Positions 46,475 through 58,800 of a DNA stretch of 64,000 bases are shown in pieces. The notes under the pieces were generated by a model. The model saw only the letters and a list, made by a program, of their open reading frames with translations. It had not been told where the DNA came from and ran no database searches. How positions within the stretch are numbered: the stretch's first letter is position 1; each line of letters starts with the position of its first letter. Source of the DNA: Cyclina sinensis (taxonomy: Eukaryota; Mollusca; Bivalvia; Venerida; Veneridae). A program made the position numbers and the translations under genes. The stretch spans positions 62,001 to 126,000 of the forward strand of contig JAAONU010000022.1 in NCBI GenBank assembly GCA_012932295.1, in the 5' to 3' direction.

Positions 46475-49400
46475 ATGCCGTCACGGAAAAAAGTAAGAAT
46501 AGGGAAAGTGCCTAAACGTGCTGGAGGGTCAAAGAAGAAGAAAATTGTAACAGGGGATATAAATAGTATTTTTGAGAGGTAATAACGAATGGCTTAATTG
46601 TATTCACCTGTTTTAAATTTCATGAAAATATCATGTTTACTTATTGTTGAAATATCATATTTTTATCAGTTCCAGATTATTCGAAGTAATCTGGAAAAAA
46701 AACATAGGCTGGTCATAAAAGTTCTCAGGAAGCATCAATGGGAAACACTAGATATAAATTTTCAGAGATCTTGAAAAAAATTAATAGGTGTATTTCATGA
46801 GACTTTCATATGGACTCCCTGGTAGCAACATGTTCTAAAGTAATTTTAACTTTTAAGGTCATACTAAGCGGTGAAATCTGACTGAGGTCAGTGATGTACA
46901 CCTACATGATCATAATGTAAAACCATTATATTAACATTTATATTTTCAGAAACTAAAAGTGCAGAGGATATGTTATCACAACCACTAGACACCTTCTTTC
47001 TCACAGAAGATGCAGCAAGTTCTGACACACCACCATTAAGAGATAATGAATACACAGATAGTGATGGTTTTCAGGCAAACGAGTAGATAAACCTTACAAA
47101 TACTGTCCAGTTACTGACTTAGATGAATTTGTTTGCAACCAGAAATTCCACATATTCACTGAATTACGTGGGAATTGTAAGCATGAAATATTGAATGAAA
47201 ACTTTATGTACATGAACAATTCACCAGACTTGAAATGTGTACAGTTGTATGATAGTGACATTCATTGGGCTACACCCAGAGTCAAAAGTTGTGTAAGCAT
47301 AGGTAGAGATCTGAGAATTACTATCAGTGTTCATAGAAAAGATATTCCAGATTCTCACATCATATGGGGATGTATTGGAAGATTCTGTGCTAATGTCAAG
47401 TGTGTAGAAAAGGTACTGAAAGAAGTTGAGAAATATGATATATGGTGTGGGAATCAGGACTCAGATTTGCAGGATTTAATACCAGTGAGTACATTCCTTG
47501 ATGTCAGTGACAGTTATAAGTATCAAGGATACAGGGAATCTTTCTACATAGGCAGCACAATACGCGCAACAAAGTGCAATTTCATGATTAATTCTAAGAA
47601 AAGTACGAGATGTGAACACTGTAATACTTACAGGCGGACATTGAGGAAGACATTATCACGAAGACAGCATACCCCAAAAGTCCCTACCCCTGATAAAGTT
47701 TGGAGAAAGTCTAAAACAGCAAACAATAGATTAACCGACAGTCAGAAATTTCACAAAATTAAACAGTTAAAGGAATATTCGAATCAGCTTGAGACTGAAG
47801 TGGCCAGACTTAAGCGTGAAATCAAGAAAAAAATACGTAGTGAAGGAGTTGTTCTAAGTGAAAGTGAAGGAAAAGATCTTACAGATATTACGGAAAGTTC
47901 AGAGTCCGAAATCAAACAAAGCTTTCCTGATGAAAATTCTTATCAGCGCCTGTTTTGGGAGCAACAAAGAAAATATGCGAGCGTAAAAGCCAAGAATGGG
48001 ATGCGGTGGCATCCTGCCATAGTGAAATTGTGTATTTTCCTGAAGAGTAAGTCATCAGCAACATACGATGCATTGAGAAATTCTGGATTCATTAAACTTC
48101 CATCAGAAAGGACACTTTCTGATTAAACAAATGTGACTAAAAAAGGGACAGGCTTCCAAAGTGACATTGTAGAAATGTTAATTGAAGAGACACAAAAGTT
48201 TGAAGGTCACCAAAGAGTTGTTGGGATTTTACAGGATGAAGTGCGGATAGAAAGTGACTTGGTATATGACAGACATTCTGGGGGACTTGTTGGTTTTGTG
48301 GATCTTGGAAATATAAACAATTTAGCAGCTATGCAGGATAATGGGAGACAGCCTTTGGCTAGGTATGTCCTTGTTGTTATGGTTAGAGGAATTTCCACCA
48401 ACTTGAAATACCCTCTTGCACACTTCGCAACAGATGGAGTCACATCTGACCAACTGCTTTGTATCCTATAGGAAGCAGTGGAGATATTGGAAATTGATGT
48501 GAATTTGGAAGTGTTATTTATAACAAGTGATGGTGCATCACCAAATAGACGTTTTATCAGACTTCATCAGAACACTAATGCCCTTCACACAGTTTTCAGT
48601 AGTCTGAATATATTTGCCCCTACACAGAGACATCTTTTTTATTAGTGACCCCCACATCTAATGAAGACAGCTCGTAACTGTTTCTCCATCTCCTACTCCC
48701 ATAAGAGAACACGGCGTTTGTGGAAGGATGGGTCTGATATTTCCTGGCTACATATAGTAGATCTTTTTAAAGACCATTGCTCAGGTGTTTACAAACTCTG
48801 TCCAAAACTCACAAAGGAACACATTGATGTTACATCATACGGTGCAATGAAAGTGAGATTGGCTACACAGGTGTTGTCTTCAACCGTAGCTTGCGCATTG
48901 GAAATGAAGTATGACAACAGAGTTACTGAGACTGTAAAATTCATACGACTTATGAATAAATTTTTTGATTGTCTTAATACAAGACATTTAGGTGAAGCAG
49001 GGAGAAATCGAAATGCAAACCTGAGGGAGTATAAGTCAGTGGATGACGAGGGACTAACATTTTTGCAAAATGACTTTCTTGATTTCTTCCGTTCATGGGA
49101 AAGATGTGTGCAGAATCGCCCTGGACAGTTCTCTAAGACTCAAAGAAACCAGATGTTGTTGAGTTACCAGTCTCTTGAAGGGTTTGAAATTACAGTGAAC
49201 TCTATCGTAAATTGTGTGCGGTATTGTCTAAATGTTGGTATGGAATTTGTGTTAACTGAATGATTCAATCAAGACCCGATTGAGCAGCATTTTGGCATTC
49301 ACCGATCAAGCCTTGACAGTAACACCAACCCCAATTTACAAGAGTTCAACAATTCAATGGTGCAAATCCGAACTGTTGGAAGCCAAGCTATAGCACCATT

Positions 49401-49485
49401 TAGAGTAAACGCTCAACGTAGACCGGATTTAACAGATTTAGATGGAACACCATTTCGAAAGCGGAAACGCCACAACTCAACATAA
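46475..49485 (+). pseudogene. P-element/THAP9-type transposase pseudogene
   Basis: A possible first exon (46475-46578) is a Lys-rich, nuclear-signal-like MPSRKKVRIGKVPKRAGG. A second lies from 46950. From about 47070 to 49485 the main frame is essentially continuous. It has a CEHC...-type Cys pair and coiled coil, then the RNase H-fold transposase core. Core motifs are DEVRIESDLVYD with VGFVDLG (first catalytic Asp region), FITSDGASPNRRF (second Asp), PPHLMKTARNC, and NQDPIEQHFG (last acidic block). In-frame stops break it at 48124-48126, 48469-48471, 48643-48648 and 49261-49263. The 48643 pair comes from a short compensated frameshift; the others look like single-base changes. No THAP domain is seen upstream. 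No active protein is possible. Confidence 0.85.
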
Positions 49486-49489
49486 TCTT

Positions 49490-50410
49490 TGTTGATTAAT
49501 TCTGCTGTAGTATCCACAGCTCTGCATTATGTTTGACACTGGTATGCAATCCAGTTAAAATTTGGTGATTGCTGAATATTCATACACTATAATATGGGGA
49601 TTACTTCTTATAGGCGACTGCTTGACATCTTTGAAAGGACGAAAGATTTTCTTTTTTTTTAATCTGGACAGAGAATTTATGCAAAGGAGCCTAAACTAGC
49701 ATTATTTTCTTTGTAAAAGTAATCTGTATATAAACTGATGTGGATTTTATGGGTAAAACTTAACAAAAATGTTTCAAATAACTTTATTAATATTACAGTA
49801 CTGTATATTTTGTACGTAAGCGTGATAGACACATCTTGTACACTTTTTTCATTTAAAAGGGTAGATAGTTAAGTTTTGTTTGGTGAGATTCCTGTAATGT
49901 TTCTCTGATATTTTAGAATAATAACTTGCCTAGTCTGTAACATGATAATTGGTAACAATATACATGTTGGCTCGGGGTGCTGCAGCACTGTTGAGCCAAA
50001 GTTCAAATAAATTTTGGTCGGATTTTTTCAAAGTTCTTAGTAAATTTTCAATTGTTGTGTTGATTATATTTTATACTTAACACTAGAAATTGAAAAAAGG
50101 TAACTAAAAAGGAATTCATTTTTTTCTTCACCTATAGCTACTTAAACTTGATATAAGTAAACAATAGCAAAACAATTTTATGCTCTCGTGCTTTCTTTAT
50201 TAGGAAAAACCAGAATTCGTAATAAAGAAAATGATTTCAACTCATGTATAACAAAATCTGTTTCTCTCTGAAGCCGGAAAATGCCATGGGTTAATGTCAG
50301 TTAAATAGTTGTGAAAAGACAGTATTTCAGATTCAAACTTGAGCAAATTCATATTGATATATCACATTCTCTGATACCTCAGTATCTAAGTACATATATG
50401 TAAAATGGTT
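49490..50410. other. non-coding spacer between convergent relics
   Basis: No ORF or repeat recognised. Separates the P-type transposase relic from the minus-strand ORF relic. Confidence 0.4.
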
Positions 50411-50413
50411 TTC

Positions 50414-51411
50414 CTACTCCTTAGTTAACATTTTAGTCTTGTCTTGCAAAGTTTTTCTCATTAACTTTTTGTACGCTGGTTCACGAGCAAGGATTTCCAT
50501 TTTCTTTTTACGTGCTGCTGCTGGTCCGCGTACATTAAAAAAGATAACAATGCTTCTCTCAATCACAAAAGATGCTAATGGACCAGACAGAACTTTTTCA
50601 CTGTAATATTTGTCCATGTGATCCTCCATTAATAACTCCTTGGCGGACGTGTAGCTGTCTTTTGTTATATTAGTTTCATTAATGTTTTTTTTTTTCTGAT
50701 ACAGATTTCACACTCACGCAGGAATAAAAAGATCTTCTCACTCGGCAATTTTACCCCCCCTCGACTGATGGCATTTGTCCATTCAGAATATTCGCTGAGA
50801 AATGTTTTTTCAGAGTCTCTCTCATTCTTCAAAAGACTGTTTATGACTTCTTTTTCTGAATCTGGTGAGTTCTTCTTAAGTTGATTAAGAATGTATCCTC
50901 CAATCATCATAAGCACAGACTGATCAGAGTGGGACAATCATGTTTCTTCTACTTTCATTGCTGACATGTACACTTTTGCTCTATTTTCAGTTAGGTCTGA
51001 AATTAGTTGTCGATGCAAGACAGCTGTGAACTGCCTTAATTTTGGGTTGGTCCTATTTCCTCGTTTAGTTGCACTACAGTTCTAGTAAAGTCCTCATTAA
51101 ACACTGCTGAATGGAAACTCCGTAATAATGCCTCATTTGTGTTACTTTCAGACTCGGCGGCTGTGCTCAACACTTTAATAGCTTCTAAAACCTTAATCAG
51201 TTTTTCCAGAACAATCTCATTGTTCATCAATTTTGATGCAAGGTCAACAAGTATTTTCCATTCACCGATTTTCCAAGATTTCGAAATTTGTTGTTCATCA
51301 TATTTTTAAGAGTATTTGGCATTTGTTTGCTGAAGAACTCATTGACTTCAGATTCGCCCAATTCAAATGGTTTGGTTTTCTCCCCTTGGTTTCCTTTCCT
51401 GTACTGTGATA
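50414..51411 (-). pseudogene. transposon-associated protein relic, family uncharacterised
   Basis: On the minus strand, an exon after a TTTCAG acceptor (first base 51411) reads ESEVNEFFSKQMPNTLKN. It then changes frame into WKILVDLASKLMNNEIVLEK, then RQFTAVLHRQLISDL, a TGA near 50938, then SVLMMIGGYILNQLKK, RGGVKLPSEKIFLFLRECE, a frame slip in an A run near 50693, and finally SIVIFFNVRGPAAARKKK, ending KMLTKE. The 'GGYILNQL...GGVKLPS' pattern is like the C-terminal region of several metazoan transposases, where a zinc-binding segment lies between (missing here). At least three lesions make it dead. It converges on the P-type relic 0.9 kb away, so both may come from one element. Confidence 0.5.
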
Positions 51412-51554
51412 CTGAAACAATTCAGAAAATGAAGTAAATGTGGCATTTTAAATTTTTGACTAGGCGGAGAAATATTCCTTATGTGGCCCTTTATTAGATC
51501 CATTCAATGCATTTTGGTCCAGGTCAAGTTGGCCTTATAACTAATTCATTCGAG

Positions 51555-51693
51555 CAGGGCCTTAATTTACAGGGAATGGACACTCAAAAATAGCGATATT
51601 ATGGTGTCTCGTGCATGCGCGGCCGGATCTTCATAAGAACACCTCAATGGCGGATGACATATGTTGATGCTTTACATGTAAATTAAGGCCCTG
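51555..51693. mobile_element. 139-bp hAT-like MITE
   Basis: Perfect 17-bp inverted ends CAGGGCCTTAATTTACA (51555-51571; reverse complement 51677-51693). The GC-richer interior has no ORF. CAGGG ends suggest hAT. No clear 8-bp target duplication. Confidence 0.75.
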
Positions 51694-51769
51694 GTGTGAT
51701 CGAGTGGGAACAAAAACTAAATTATTCAATGTCAACGAAATTTAATCACTTTCGTCTGAACTGAATGGC

Positions 51770-52150
51770 CAAGTCGTTTCACGACCTATCTCTAGTTATC
51801 GTCATGTTAAAAACAGGAAATAAAATACACTGACAAAAATCTTGTTTCATTTCCAGTATGACTGAAACCGAACCATATTCTCAAAACCTGTCCAAATGTT
51901 AGGAAGCAGTATATGGTGCAAAGTAACAGAAATTACTCTATTTGAAACATAACTGTAATTCTATTATTCATACCTCCAAAACCAATTTATATTATTCATT
52001 TTAGTTCAAAACTTTTGTTTTACATTGTTTGGGGGAGATATTAATCCCTATCCTTGATTCAAGTACTTGCGCTGTACGTGAGGAATATGTAGTCACTAGC
52101 TGTCACCCCTAATGGAATTCAAACCTTTTTTGTATGACGGGAAAAGAAAT
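51770..52150. repeat. second copy of dispersed repeat plus SINE family 3 relic
   Basis: 51770-52030 matches 24440-24720. 52030-52150 continues into eroded family 3 SINE sequence ('agtacttgcgc', 'ggaatatgtagtcact', 'cccctaatgg'). Confidence 0.6.
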
Positions 52151-52544
52151 TTTGTCTAGCTAGGGATATGCGAATGTATTTTGCTGAGTAATGTTAAGTC
52201 TGTGGGAAAAACAGGGATGGGGAAGGGGGTTTGTGAAGGGGTATTGCCTGACGTTTTTCTTAAAGGGCAGCCCATTTTATCCATAGCCTTTAAATCTGGT
52301 AAAGAAAGAGAGAAATTAACTTTTAATATTTCCTGAAAAAATATGTAATTGAAGGTTAAGGTTAAAAAACACAACAAGACTGAACTATCTATTCCAATAA
52401 TAAAGTTTATTCTATGAGAGTTTAAGACATAACAGACAAAGTGCTACCAGTGTAAATTCCATGGAAACTGAAGTCTATAGAATCTGGAGAATTTACATCA
52501 ATTAACTGTACAGATAAACTTAACAAAGGACACACATACCGCTG

Positions 52545-52925
52545 CAGCTGATGATGATGATGATAATGTTGATGAGATTACCTGACAGTGACATTATAAA
52601 TTAATGTAATATGACATACATATGCTGCTGACCATAACACATATATGATTCTTCTGATGACAGTGATGACATGACAGTGACATGATGAGTGAAACATGAC
52701 AGATATCATGGCAGTTGTAGACCATGAAATGAACATTGTACCATGAGACATAATGCATGTTGTGCACAGACATGATGACAGTGACATGATAAACAAAACT
52801 GCTGCAGCAGAAACAATTTGAAGTATTAGAAGTGATAATGAGTGACATGCGGCTGTGACATAATGGTGAAGATTTGTGTTTTTTATTATGATATGATGAA
52901 AGAAGATGAGATGATATGGTAATGT
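52545..52925. repeat. TGACATGA/GATGA-rich degenerate microsatellite region
   Basis: Starts with (GATGAT)n and continues as irregular 'acagtgacatgatga' units on the plus strand. The His/Ser/Cys-rich minus-strand open frames are repeat by-products. Confidence 0.65.
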
Positions 52926-53104
52926 CTGTACACAATAATATATCTCGAATCAGTTCTAAAGTTTGTACAGTAAAAAGGTATATAAATAGATGGCAGTTTA
53001 ATCATCATTTTAGAATTGATATTTTTAACAATATTCTTTTGTTTTAAACTGTCAGTATTTTATCAGTTTTGGTATGAATTCTGTATTTATAGCACAACAA
53101 CATG

Positions 53105-53235
53105 TACATTTTTATGCCTCTGGAGGGAGGGAATATTGTTTTTGATCTGTTTGTGTGTTTGTTTCTCATAAAAACTTTAACCTTTCTGAGGCCCCAAAAG
53201 GGAGAATGGTGTTCATTCAAATTTAGTGCTTGTTG
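53105..53235. repeat. bivalve-type interspersed repeat, deleted copy
   Basis: 'ctggagggagggaatattg' to 'gttcattcaaatttagtgcttg', same ends as 25400-25650. Confidence 0.6.
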
Positions 53236-53269
53236 TACATATTATCAGAACTGCATCATTGTAAACAGA

Positions 53270-53832
53270 GTAAACAAGAGCTATCACTAAAGGTGATGAA
53301 TACCCCCAGATACTGCCTTGACACAGAAGTTTCTGCATTTATAGTCTGCCATAATATAGAAAAATTTGGCTGAAAATTTCAAAACTAAAACTTCTGGCGA
53401 AAGATAACTCAGTATAAGTCAACCATATGGATAAACACACAAACCTTAACCATCCTGCTAAACAGATCAGCAAAACTCAATACAAACACAACATAATGAG
53501 GACAAGCAAATCTAGGCAAGGAAGTTTGATTATTCTCTAAATAACAATTGCTGAAAAAAGAACAAACATACATTGGACAAACTTCTTATCTGTTATATGT
53601 AAAAAAAATCAAAGGGCCATAACTCATTGAAAATTCATTGGACTGGAAGAGAACAATGACATGCACAAGTATGCTTGGTACTATGATTCTTGTGAAGTAT
53701 TATTAAAGTCTGACAAACAGTTGCTGAGAAATAATCCAGAAAAAAAAATATCTACAGACGGCCTGCCAGACCGACCAATCAATGCACGTGAATCCAAATA
53801 GCCCCCAGATATTCTATCTGGGGTATATAAAA
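53270..53832. mobile_element. interspersed element with terminal hairpin motif
   Basis: Starts 'aacaagagctatcactaaaggtgatgaatacccccagat' and ends with the hairpin CCCCCAGATATTCTATCTGGGG (53802-53823). The interior has no ORF. I recognise the start motif from many bivalve sequences. A 3' hairpin without TIRs would suit a non-autonomous Helitron, but the CTRR end was not established. Confidence 0.35.
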
Positions 53833-55190
53833 ATTACTAAACTTAAAAAAAAACATTTCACTTCATCCACAACTAATACTAGCTATGTGTAAATTTCATT
53901 TCTTTTCTTCTTCATTTAACTTACATATAACTCTACAATGCATTTGTTCACAATAATTTAATCAATTTCATTCGACCCTTACAAGGAAAGGTCTATTTCA
54001 TAAGATTTATGTTAAATATATATATATACAACTGCAGAAATGATACAGAAAATAATCCCTGTATACTTATATCGAAGTCCTCCTCTAGTTAAATTTACCA
54101 ATGATTCTTCTTGTAATCCACTAATGTCTTACAATGTGACACACAATTAACTTTAAAGACCATGCCGGCTGTTGGTAATTTGAATATTTTGTGTAATGAT
54201 AGCAGCAAACACTTATATGTTCTTTTCTGTTGCACAAGGACAAAAAAGAAACACATTTTGCATGAGGGTCATAAATCTGCATCAGGCCACATCCAAAATT
54301 CATAAAACTGTCGTACATCTTTCAAAAGAACTATAGAAGAAGTTATTTGTTCACCATAAGATTTCATTTTTATTGTCTGTTTCTGAAGATAATTGATGGA
54401 TCCCTGACCCCTCACATTTGCATGATTTAACAAAGAAGTACAGTTAAATTTCCACACAAATATAACAAAAGACTACATGGTGATGTTTGTGGGTAAAACC
54501 TATTGTTATAAGATTTAAGAGTCATGCTGTGGATCCATGAATTTGTAGAAACAGTCACAACTAGATTTTAAAAATTTAGCATATATATGTCTTTTAACCA
54601 TTTTCCTGTGACAAAACACAACAGAAGTATATTTCATTACTATTACAGAAGTAACACTGCCTGTTTTTTTCCCATCCCTTCTTGATCTTACTATTGTTAT
54701 GTATAAGTTTTCCCTTGCATAGCGAATGTACCTTTATTGAGAGGCATAATGAGACAGAATAAAACCAGGACATCTGCATTAAGTAGTGAATTCTGTAACA
54801 AACAAGAGAACACCATGCAGGTGTGATAGCAAATGCATACGTTTGCACTGATCAAAGAAGCTGTTTCAATGTTTAATGTTGATTTCCTTGTATTTTTTTG
54901 TATAGATTTTTAAAATCAAAAGTGATATGTACAGAAAAATTATGAGAAAAATCCATGTTTTGTACATCATTATAAATATTACAAAATGAGAGAATAATAA
55001 ATATCTAGAGCTAATGTACATGATAAATTTCTTGCCCGAAGTATCGTACAATCTGCATTTTACCATATTTATTCCAATGGACAGCCTAGCTAGTTTCAAT
55101 GTAACTTAATTGTCGGTAAACTTTTCTCCAGTGAACAAACTTTGCATATAAATTTGAGGAAAGGAGTAAACTGATTGACCCCTTATACAG
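53833..55190. other. non-coding; nothing recognised
   Basis: AT-rich; several minus-strand open frames (54121-55099) lack motifs. Lies downstream of Sin3. Confidence 0.4.
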
Positions 55191-55194
55191 AGGT

Positions 55195-55330
55195 CAGTGA
55201 TTGCAATCCCATTAGGGGTGGAGTCTTTAGTGACTATCCACATTCCACACTCACTGCAACGTTACAGTCCCTTAGGGCTGGAGAAAAGTGCTGATTTACA
55301 CCAAGGAAGCAGATTTCAACCTGGGTTAAA
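55195..55330 (+). repeat. SINE family 3-like relic
   Basis: 'cccattaggggtggagtctttagtgac' and 'cattccacactcac' match family 3 in inverted orientation relative to 24720. Heavily diverged. Confidence 0.4.
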
Positions 55331-55741
55331 GTAAAAGGTAAGGATTTGTTTTTCAACTGATGTAAAAAAATTTACACTTGACTAATTTACATTTTGTTTC
55401 TATTGAAACTTTCTTAAAGACCTTTCATCTAGAGGTTTAAATATTGTAACAGCTCAAAAGAACACATTTATGAAGACAGTAAATCCTTTTCTTAACACAT
55501 TAGTCACATAAGTATATTGTAACTGCCTAGGTCGAACAGTAAGTCAACATAACATCCTTTGCCTTACATCAAAACTGAGTCTCAAAGAAAACCTCAAAAA
55601 CAGTGCCATCACATTCTTACAAGGGAAGCAAGAAAGCTTTGCCTGCTTATTGTATGCACCTCAGAAACTGCCATTCTTCTAACAACTCATCAAAGGCAAA
55701 CCACATTTAACCAACAAATCCATTCCTAAATACTGTATACA

Positions 55742-55747
55742 TTTATT
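55742..55747 (-). promoter_or_regulatory. polyadenylation signal for Sin3
   Basis: AATAAA on the minus strand about 88 nt past the Sin3 stop codon. Confidence 0.5.
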
Positions 55748-55834
55748 CATCAACTTGCATTGGCTTTCATTTTTGCTTTTTCATTGTCACTGCAAACTCT
55801 CAATATTTTTAACTAGCTCCATTCCCCAGTCACT

Positions 55835-58800
55835 TCAATCCTGGTCAGGGTCTGGCGATTCCTTCAGAAATTGGACCTTATATTTGGAATATTTATAATA
55901 CGGTGACTTCTCCGGCAAATCTATATCCCGCTTGCTTGTCAAACATGGCCGATTATCACCTGCCTCACCCAATAACCACTTGTTACATTTTGTTTCCATT
56001 TCTTTAGTAACATTTCCTACAAAAGACGGAAAAAGCAAAGATTATGATATGGTATAAACTGTCAAAAAGTCAACTCCACCTATATAACTGAACATGTATT
56101 CTTTGACAAAAATTATTCTACTCTCTTTTTTTTTTTAATTCAACAGACAGTAATTCCATAGTAATTGTCATTTGTAATGTAATCAATTACAAGATGGTTC
56201 CAGAGTTACTATAATGTTATCAGGCATAAATCATCTGGCAATAGGAACCAGAAAAAAATCAATTACAAGATGGTTCCAGAGTTACTATAATGTTATCAGG
56301 CATATATCATCTGGAAATAGGAACCAGAAAAAACATTTTGATTCTTATTTATCAAAGATCTACCAATATAATTTAACTTACCTTTTCTCCATTTCTCTAC
56401 CCATGAATTGAACTTGTTATGTAACCTGAGAGACACTCTCTGATGGGACTAAAACAGCAGAAATATATTAATTACTTCACAGACAATCACCATCAATGAG
56501 AAGATTGTTAGGGGATAAATACTTCCAAATCTTTTATATACCAATCTAAGTATTTTTCTGTATCAGCATGTCAGACAAATGTTTTTTGTACCAATTCATT
56601 GACTGCTTATCAATAAAACAAATTCAAACAATTTTGTACAGATTCATTTCTCGATTTCAAATACACTAGATTCATGCTTTTAGATATTTCCATACAGACT
56701 TTTCTGTGATAACCAATATACTTGATAAACACCTCCAACTGTTTATGTACCATAAAATGAATTTATAGAAGATTTAAACCATCCATATGTATTTTGAACC
56801 TATGTATCTACGCAAATACCCGTAAACAAGATACATACCTCTAAATATTCGTTGTACTATGGAAGGAATGAAGCTCTTAGAGTTCAAAACAATTATTTAC
56901 AAAACTTTGAAAAGAAATTTCAGTGCGTGAACACAAAAATATTTCTGTTACTAAGTTGGAATCCTGCATCCATGCCAAAACTATTTTTGCTAAACTAAAT
57001 AAACAAGCTTTTTTCAACTTTACGCGAGATATACAAGGAGCTTTAAAGATATCTGCTTTTGCCCAACTTGTGTTAGAGTGACTTCCACCAGATTCTAAAC
57101 AGACTACAGACATTGCAAAAAAACTGTAAAGAATCATACTTCTTACCTCCCTTGCCCTCTTTAATGCCATTCTCTTGTAGAGGTAACTCTCACTGTTCAC
57201 CACATAGACCAGTTTGAATGAGTTCACATTAAACTTGCATTCTGTATTGTCAATAATATCTACATTGTCTGAAGTTTTAATCTCCCCGTCATCCTTCACA
57301 CTGTCTTTACCACTGTCAGTATTTGTGTTTTCACCAGATTCAGTGTCCATTTCTTCTTCTCCATTCTTCTCTCTATCTTGTTTAGCTTCATTATTTTCTT
57401 CTGTCCTTTCTGTTTTATTTTCAGCGGAAGTTTTTTCACTGGATTCTACAGCCTGTTTACTTTTGCCATCTGTAAGTTCTTTAAGGCTTGTTTCTATTTC
57501 AACTTTGTCCGTTTGTTCCTTATTTTTCTGTCTCCACTGGCGCACATTCCTGAAAGAACAGAAGATATAAACAAATTCATATGCCTAAATTTTCTTCACT
57601 CCCTGCAAAATGCTCATGGAATTGCAAATTCATAGTCCTGCAAACACCAGAAGTAAAACACAGCATTATACTAAATACAGTGAAAATACGGAAAATGAAA
57701 ATACGCAATTTATTTCATCAATATTTCTCAATATTTCATTTACAAGTATATAATAAACAGATATATTTACTTTCCTGTACCAGTTGTACCATATAAAACC
57801 CTGATCACACACAAGACAGGTGCTTCTTTTTCCTGGTCTTTACGAATCAATGTGTTTACGGAAACTGATTATCACTAAGCATAATCATGTTAATATCAAG
57901 TCTTAATTCTAAATGGTTAAGACCACAGACTCTTGAATTTTTCATCAATACATATACTACTAATAAAAAAACCTTAGATGAACCATTATCTGGTTTTAAC
58001 CCTTAACCTGCTGGAACCGAAAGTGATTAGCCTTTGCCACCAGTATAGAGCCAGGCCAGCCTGCACATCCGTGCAGTCTGACCAGGCTCTATACTGTTGG
58101 TAGCTCCATTTTTGTATTTTAATACTGAAATCTCTTAAACTTTGAATGGACTGTTCCAAACTCAAAGCTGGGCAAATCCATTACAAAATTTCAGCATGTT
58201 CAGGGTTAAACCTTTACACACCTTGGTAAGAATACAGGTTTCCTTGACAACACTTCTTTGAGTTCTTCCTCCACGGTATCTTCATTATTGACGTACTTTT
58301 CGACATACTCGGACCACCGTTCCACTTCTACTGGATCTTCCACTGCCTCATGGTCTGTGTCCAGTAACTCAACAGTCAGTTTACATTCCTTCTTCAGCTA
58401 TATGAAAAAAGATTAATAGGTATCATGAATTGCACACATTTAGTGTGATTCAGCTTTTTGTCTGCTTTCCCAAATTTGGGTCACCGCTCTTGCCCCACGT
58501 TTTTACCCAAAATACTAGTAGTAACCTGCCCAAAGTATTTCTGATGTAATGATGTAATTCCAGCTGAATATATTTTTATTTCCAATCCTTCAAATGCAGT
58601 GATTTTCATTCCCACACTTCTCAACATTAATTCAGTAAGACCTAATAAAAAATTCCGACATATCCACATTTTTCTTCACTACAAAGGAAGATTATATAAA
58701 TTTTAATGTTTTGCTTCTTATAAGAGTACTTGATGCATGTAACATATCAATGAACATTTAAAAACCAGCTGATCAAAATCTTTAAAACTCAATACATCTT

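Noticed and set aside
46475..46578. THAP domain at the start of the P-type transposase
   Set aside because: The exon is Lys-rich without the C..C...C..H zinc ligands or the AVPTF box, and its splice phase does not match the next exon.
52594..52935. 113-codon His/Ser/Cys-rich minus-strand ORF
   Set aside because: Produced by the TGACATGA-type repeat.
57214..57570. 118-codon Ser/Leu/Phe-rich plus-strand ORF
   Set aside because: Antisense shadow of the acidic Sin3 exon.
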